NCBI RefSeq assembly: GCF_017873395.1
Contig: NZ_JAGGKC010000001.1
Coordinates: 62,001 to 126,000 of the forward strand
Length of the DNA stretch: 64,000 nucleotides
Reading direction: 5' to 3'
DNA from: Youngiibacter multivorans
GTDB lineage: Bacteria > Bacillota > Clostridia > Clostridiales > Clostridiaceae
The notes under the pieces were generated by a model that did not search any database, was not told the origin of the DNA, and saw only the letters and a program-made list of their open reading frames with translations. The translations under genes and the position numbers were made by a program. This document shows positions 60,270-64,000 of this stretch, piece by piece. Position 1 is the first letter of the stretch, and every line of letters starts with the position of its first letter.

Positions 60270-61534
60270 ATAAGCCAAGCCTCCTTCTCATTTGATTCTG
60301 GCTCTTCAAGATAACCTGCGAGGGCAGATGCTGCTACTACTGCTGGAGATGCCAGGTAGATTTTCGCATCCCTGTGACCCATACGTCCAGGGAAATTTCT
60401 GTTTGATGCAGTAACGCAAACCTCGCCTTCTGCAAGGATACCTTCATGTGCTCCAAGACACGGGCCGCATCCTGGTGTAGATATTGTCGCGCCAGCATCT
60501 ATGAAATCTGAAATATATCCAAGTTCCATGGCTTTTTTCATTACTTCATTCGATGCAGGAATGACAATGAATCTCACATGCTCTGCGATCTTTTTACCCC
60601 TCACGATATCTGCAGCTGCTTTCAGGTCTTCAAGCCTTCCGCCTGTACAGGTTCCTACTAAGCACTGATCTACCTTTACCCGCTCAACCTCACCAATTGG
60701 AAAGACATTATCAACACTGCTTGGCACTGCAATCTGTGGTGTAAGCTGACTAATGTCAAAATAATGAGACTCGATGTATTTAAAGTCTTTGTCGGTATGT
60801 TGAACTTCAAAGGGTCTGACAGCCCTTTGCGTCACATAATCAATGACTTCCTGGTTTGGCTGCATGTATGCCGTTTTAGCTCCCATTTCTACTGCCATGT
60901 TACAGATGGTCATTCTACCTGCAACTCCCAATGAGTCCACATAGCTGCCGGTGAAGTCAATTGCTTTATACACAGCACCATCTGCTTTGATCTTGCCAAG
61001 GACTGCCAGTATCACATCTTTTGGAAGGACTCCTTCCTGAGGCTTTCCATCAAGTCGGACCTCTATTATTTCTGGCACTCGGAACCATAGCTCGCCAGAT
61101 AACATGATTGTGGCCATTTCTGTAGCGCCTACGCCTGTTCCAATTGCTCCAAACGCTCCATGGGTAGTGGTATGTGAGTCTGTTGCCACTATAATTGCAC
61201 CAGGGTAGATCACTCCCGCTTCTGGCATTACTTGATGACATACTCCCATATTTGTATCAAAATGGTATTTTAGTTTTTGGTCAGCGCGAAATTCACGCAT
61301 TTCCTTGTGGATCTGTGCAGATTTGATTGTAGGTGCAGGGGCATAGTGGTCAAAGACAAAAGCCAGTCGTTCATTATCCCATACTCTGTCTCCGCCCATT
61401 TCCCAAAAGGAATATATAGTCTGAAGATAAAGATCATTAACTTCTGCAAAGTCGATTTTAGCAACTACAATTTCACCCGTTTCAACGGATTCTTTCCCAC
61501 TGTTCTTTGCAAGTATTTTTTCAATTGCGTGCAA
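60266..61534 (-). CDS. aconitase-family hydro-lyase large subunit (LeuC-like)
   Basis: 422 residues of the archaeal/clostridial-type LeuC family. The [4Fe-4S] ligands are the Cys in VGTCTGGR near residue 298 and the two in CGPCLGAHEG near 358-361. ATDSHTTTHGAFG near 118 and NRNFPGRMGH near 380 are conserved. It dehydrates/rehydrates a hydroxy-di- or tricarboxylic acid. TTG 61534 is the start, with GGGAGA eight bases upstream. It is first in the operon with the small subunit and the 2-HCT transporter, and divergent from a GntR regulator. Confidence 0.9.
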   Translation of the reverse strand: MHAIEKILAKNSGKESVETGEIVVAKIDFAEVNDLYLQTIYSFWEMGGDRVWDNERLAFVFDHYAPAPTIKSAQIHKEMREFRADQKLKYHFDTNMGVCHQVMPEAGVIYPGAIIVATDSHTTTHGAFGAIGTGVGATEMATIMLSGELWFRVPEIIEVRLDGKPQEGVLPKDVILAVLGKIKADGAVYKAIDFTGSYVDSLGVAGRMTICNMAVEMGAKTAYMQPNQEVIDYVTQRAVRPFEVQHTDKDFKYIESHYFDISQLTPQIAVPSSVDNVFPIGEVERVKVDQCLVGTCTGGRLEDLKAAADIVRGKKIAEHVRFIVIPASNEVMKKAMELGYISDFIDAGATISTPGCGPCLGAHEGILAEGEVCVTASNRNFPGRMGHRDAKIYLASPAVVAASALAGYLEEPESNEKEAWLI

Positions 61535-61573
61535 TAGTTATCGTCTCCCTTACGCATATTCTGTATTTCGTAT

Positions 61574-61617
61574 ATTGTATACAATTATATATTATTTCTG
61601 AAAACGATTTTTGTCAA
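61574..61617 (-). promoter_or_regulatory. promoter of the hydro-lyase operon with GntR-type operator
   Basis: On the minus strand, TTGACA (61617-61612), 17 bases, TAATAT (61594-61589). Immediately downstream is the perfect palindrome ATTGTATACAAT (61574-61585), placed where a repressor would block initiation. Its core TTGTATACAA equals the site at 36817-36826. Confidence 0.65.
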
Positions 61618-61682
61618 TGAAATCTTAGGATCTTTCATATTTTGATGGATTTCCGAATATTCCTTTTTGCATTCATTATATT

Positions 61683-61711
61683 TTGACAAATATACAAGAT
61701 TTGGCCATAAT
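61683..61711 (+). promoter_or_regulatory. promoter of the gntR gene at 61749
   Basis: TTGACA (61683-61688), 17 bases, CATAAT (61706-61711), 37 bases before the start codon. Confidence 0.65.
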
Positions 61712-61748
61712 AAATTTAGTATTATGATATGCATTGTAGGGAGAAAAA

Positions 61749-62423
61749 ATGAAATCAAATCAAAACATCCCATCTTTACAGATAGTCTCAATCAGGCATC
61801 AGGTTGCATCTACATTGAGGGAAGCAATTCTCAGAGGTGAACTTAAATCAGGCGAAGAGCTTTCTCTGACATCGCTTTCGGAACAGCTTGGGGTAAGCCG
61901 GACACCAATCCGTGAGGCCCTGCAGATGCTCGAAGGTGAAAAGCTTGTTACCCTTAGGATGCATAGGGGTGCGATCGTAAATTCAATTGATGAACGTTAT
62001 ATACGCAATCACTATGAAATGCAGATTTTCATCGAGGGTGCAGCCGCGTATCTGGCTGCTTCGAATGGAATGGATGTAACGCAGCTTAAAAGGCTCCATG
62101 AAGATTTTTTGAAAAAGGGAGACAGCTTTACCAAAGAGGAATACGTTATTTACAATCGTCAATTCCACAGTATGATCTGGAATGCATCCGAAAATCAGAC
62201 AATGGTAGAATACCTTGAGGGTCTCTGGAGCGAAGGGCTGATCAGCAGACTTTTCCCGACCCTTGATTATAAGAAGCAATCCCTTGCCGGACATGGTGAG
62301 CTGATCAAATTTATTGAAGAAGGCAATTCTGAAGAGGCCAGAAGACTTATGGAGAAGCATGCGACCAGGACGATGAATAACATCCTTAATAATTATCGAA
62401 ATATGATTAATAAAACCACATAA
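61749..62423 (+). CDS. GntR family transcription regulator (FCD domain), divergent from the hydro-lyase operon
   Basis: 224 residues. The winged helix (about 12-80) contains SGEELSLTSLSEQLGVSRTPIREALQMLEGEKL. The FCD domain (about 88-215) has the usual histidines for metal or carboxylate binding (RQFHSMIW near 140, HATRT near 207). It probably represses the divergent hydro-lyase/2-HCT operon through the palindrome at 61574-61585 and responds to the transported acid. Part of a related gene survives as a fragment at 55907. Confidence 0.9.
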   Translation: MKSNQNIPSLQIVSIRHQVASTLREAILRGELKSGEELSLTSLSEQLGVSRTPIREALQMLEGEKLVTLRMHRGAIVNSIDERYIRNHYEMQIFIEGAAAYLAASNGMDVTQLKRLHEDFLKKGDSFTKEEYVIYNRQFHSMIWNASENQTMVEYLEGLWSEGLISRLFPTLDYKKQSLAGHGELIKFIEEGNSEEARRLMEKHATRTMNNILNNYRNMINKTT

Positions 62424-62652
62424 GTATACTTAAAGCTGTTTCGAAAGACTACTAGAGTTTTTGGTACAGCTTTTCACTTGAGGGATATATTTTTTCAAGT
62501 GATGAAAAGGGGAGTAAAGTAAGGAATCACTCAAAATAGCCGTGTCATATTCATCATGGCCGTCCATTCTAATGAAAAGTGTTGTTCTATCATATTTCTA
62601 CCAAGCAACTTTTAACTCCAAATCAATCGGCTCCTAAAAACTCCAAAAAAAT

Positions 62653-62686
62653 ACACTGATTCCCAATTATTGAAAGGAATCAGTGT
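62653..62686. terminator. bidirectional terminator between gntR and the DUF2200 gene
   Basis: Perfect 11-bp stem (62653-62663 with 62676-62686). Nothing else was recognised in the 62424-62652 gap. Confidence 0.75.
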
Positions 62687-62702
62687 TTAATAGTCGCAAT
62701 AT

Positions 62703-63053
62703 TTATTTCCGCAAAATCTTTTCCATTGTCTTTCCTTTAGCCAGCTCATCAATAAGCTTATCCAAATACCTGATTTCCCGCATGGTGGGTTCCTCGATCT
62801 CTTCCACCCTTATGCCGCAGATCAATCCTTTGATCAGAGCCCTTGATGGATTAAGCTTCGGTGCTTTTTGAAAGAAGGCTTCAAATCCTGTATGATTTTC
62901 AAGTTCTGTTTCCAACTCTTCCTGGCTGTATCCTGTAAGCCACCTTATGATCTCATCGACTTCTTCTTTAGTGCGGCCCTTTTTCTCTGCCTTAGCAATG
63001 TAAAGGGGATAGACGCTTGCCACACTCATTGCATATATACGCTGATTGTTCAT
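62703..63053 (-). CDS. DUF2200 family protein
   Basis: 116 residues matching the DUF2200 family, small cytoplasmic proteins of unknown function. Recognisable parts are NQRIYAMSVASVYPLYIAKAEKKGRT at the N-terminus, IIRWLTGYSQEEL near 40, and GVRVEEIE-like text near 85. ATG 63053 is preferred for the GGAGG seven bases upstream; the longer ORF start at 63071 precedes that site. Monocistronic. Confidence 0.85.
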   Translation of the reverse strand: MNNQRIYAMSVASVYPLYIAKAEKKGRTKEEVDEIIRWLTGYSQEELETELENHTGFEAFFQKAPKLNPSRALIKGLICGIRVEEIEEPTMREIRYLDKLIDELAKGKTMEKILRK

Positions 63054-63132
63054 AGGATATCCTCCTGGCATTAATAAATTCAGTATATCACGAAAGAAAC
63101 GTTTTGAATGAATGGAGCTTAAGTGATAACCA

Positions 63133-63294
63133 TCATAGGGTTATGGGATACGGGGCGATGTTGTTTGATTCAGACAGGGACTTTCTATAGTCCGTATCCT
63201 CTTGAACGGAAAGGACACCCTTTACAAAGTAGTCCAGCATAGTTGCTGTATTCCATGTTTTTCTTGGACCGCCGTTTATTGCATATATCTTCAA
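63133..63294 (-). pseudogene. N-terminal fragment of a flavodoxin/NADPH-dependent FMN reductase family gene
   Basis: The frame from TTG 63294 gives KIYAINGGPRKTWNTATML..F, the phosphate-binding start of NAD(P)H-dependent flavodoxin-family reductases. After about 28 codons the similarity is lost, and a stop follows at residue 54. AGAGGA lies upstream of the TTG. The rest of the gene is missing, so this is a remnant. Confidence 0.65.
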
Positions 63295-63617
63295 AATGAA
63301 TCCTCTTTTGATTTCTGCTTAGTTGCTTCCATTATAAGTCTTATTCCCAAATCGAATGCCTTTTGGCAGTCGATAGAAAACTGATTCTCTCTTGTAATTG
63401 CCTTGAGTTTTGGGTCGAACATTGTAACATCATATTTGGAGTAGTCATTGAATGGGTACATATCCATCGAGTACATCGATTCACAGGTTCCAAATAATCT
63501 GCTAAGTGCACGTTCATTTACAGATAATATCTTGGGGTATTCGACTCTTTCCATGATATTTTCAGGTGCATTCATTGTATAGATGAAATGGGGAGAAGAA
63601 CAAATACAACTGGACAC
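63291..63617 (-). pseudogene. C-terminal fragment of a flavodoxin-family gene
   Basis: The frame reads FIYTMNAPENIMERVEYPKI...LSRLFGTCESMYS..., ending in DLGIRLIMEATKQ, which fits the C-terminal half of flavodoxin-family iron-sulfur/FMN reductases. The N-terminal flavin-binding half is absent: the frame stays open to about 63705 without a matching sequence. It ends exactly where the next fragment begins, as if two tandem reductase genes had each lost one part. Confidence 0.6.
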
Positions 63618-63705
63618 ATAAGAAATTCTTCGTAGCCACTGATAAGGGATAGGGACTCTACATTCCTATCTGGCTTGAATTCTGCAGTAATATCAATTGA
63701 ATCAA

Positions 63706-64000
63706 TTTATGCAGTAACCTTTCTCTGTTTCAGTAAAGTATGCTGAAGCCAGGGAGGGGTTCTATCTTTTCTAACTATTTTTTCTCTGTTTTGTGCATCC
63801 GTCAACTTTTAGAAAGCAACACATGGCTGCTATATGTAAAATTCCGCTCTGCCAACAAGTATTCATTTTAGTGATACTCTCAAGTAAGTAAATAAGTATC
63901 TGCCTGCATATATCTTATTAAGTCGCCTTAAACTACAGAATGGTGCAGAAATACCAATGGAATCTGGCAAATTAAATAGATAATGCTAAAAACACTGAAG
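63706..64000. other. right-hand end of the window, no gene recognised
   Basis: A/T-rich sequence with frequent stops on both strands and no supported gene, RNA or promoter. It may be part of a decaying region. Confidence 0.5.

Noticed and set aside
60266..61534. Leucine biosynthesis assignment (leuCD)
   Set aside because: No leuA or leuB nearby, the small subunit lacks the YLRT loop, and the pair is in an operon with a 2-hydroxycarboxylate transporter and a GntR regulator; catabolic use is likelier.

Overview
The window reads as a chromosomal stretch of an obligately anaerobic Clostridia-type Firmicute. The evidence is strong AGGAGG-type ribosome binding sites, frequent TTG and GTG starts, heavy AGG/AGA arginine and ATA isoleucine usage, moderate G+C, a reverse rubrerythrin behind a PerR-like box, Rex-like operators, a ferredoxin-domain EtfA, and a DUF4317 protein. 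No rRNA, tRNA, CRISPR array or intact insertion sequence was seen. The gene content points to an organism living on organic acids, amino acids and nucleosides.

Layout. 1-4.5 kb: 3' part of a DUF1116 gene, two dicarboxylate/amino-acid symporters and a carbamate kinase, resembling an oxamate/ureide carbamoyl-transfer operon that conserves ATP. 4.6-8.7 kb: DNA polymerase IV, a secreted FMN/FAD fumarate-reductase-like lipoprotein behind a Rex-like box, RpiB and a MOSC protein. 9-17.4 kb: a sodium:solute symporter with a dense control region, reverse rubrerythrin, a BMP-type nucleoside ABC importer (4 genes) and a PsiE-like protein. 17.5-29.5 kb: threonine synthase, then a cell-surface carbohydrate block (membrane-anchored permuted GH3, GH3, GtrA-like, LytTR/GHKL two-component pair, GT2, UDP-galactopyranose mutase). 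29.7-36.6 kb: an Fe-S aldo/keto reductase behind a MerR-type 19-bp-spacer promoter, then a FadR-type regulator and lrgA-lrgB-etfB-etfA-glcD, a likely electron-confurcating lactate (2-hydroxyacid) dehydrogenase operon with LrgAB as transporter.

36.9-49.2 kb: a GntR regulator, NudC, and the most interesting part of the window. Two operons are preceded by near-identical sigma-54 promoters and flank one sigma-54 enhancer-binding regulator. The first encodes two ketopantoate-reductase-like dehydrogenases and a GntP permease. The second encodes a beta-keto acid cleavage enzyme (DUF849/BKACE), a CoA-transferase, an SDR, a thiolase and an Asp/Glu-racemase-family protein. Together they look like a complete but unassigned route: import a hydroxy acid, oxidise it to a beta-keto acid, cleave it with acetyl-CoA, activate the acetoacetate, and thiolyse it to acetyl-CoA.

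49.5-64 kb: DUF4317 protein and the pabA-pabB-pabC operon. Then comes a more A+T-rich segment (about 53.9-58.0 kb) with an unknown membrane protein, a decayed GntR fragment, a second copy of the GntP permease and a small lipoprotein. It is followed by an aconitase-type hydro-lyase (large and small subunits) with a 2-hydroxycarboxylate transporter and a divergent GntR regulator, then DUF2200 and two flavodoxin-family gene fragments. Functions are inferred from motifs and context only; no database search was possible.
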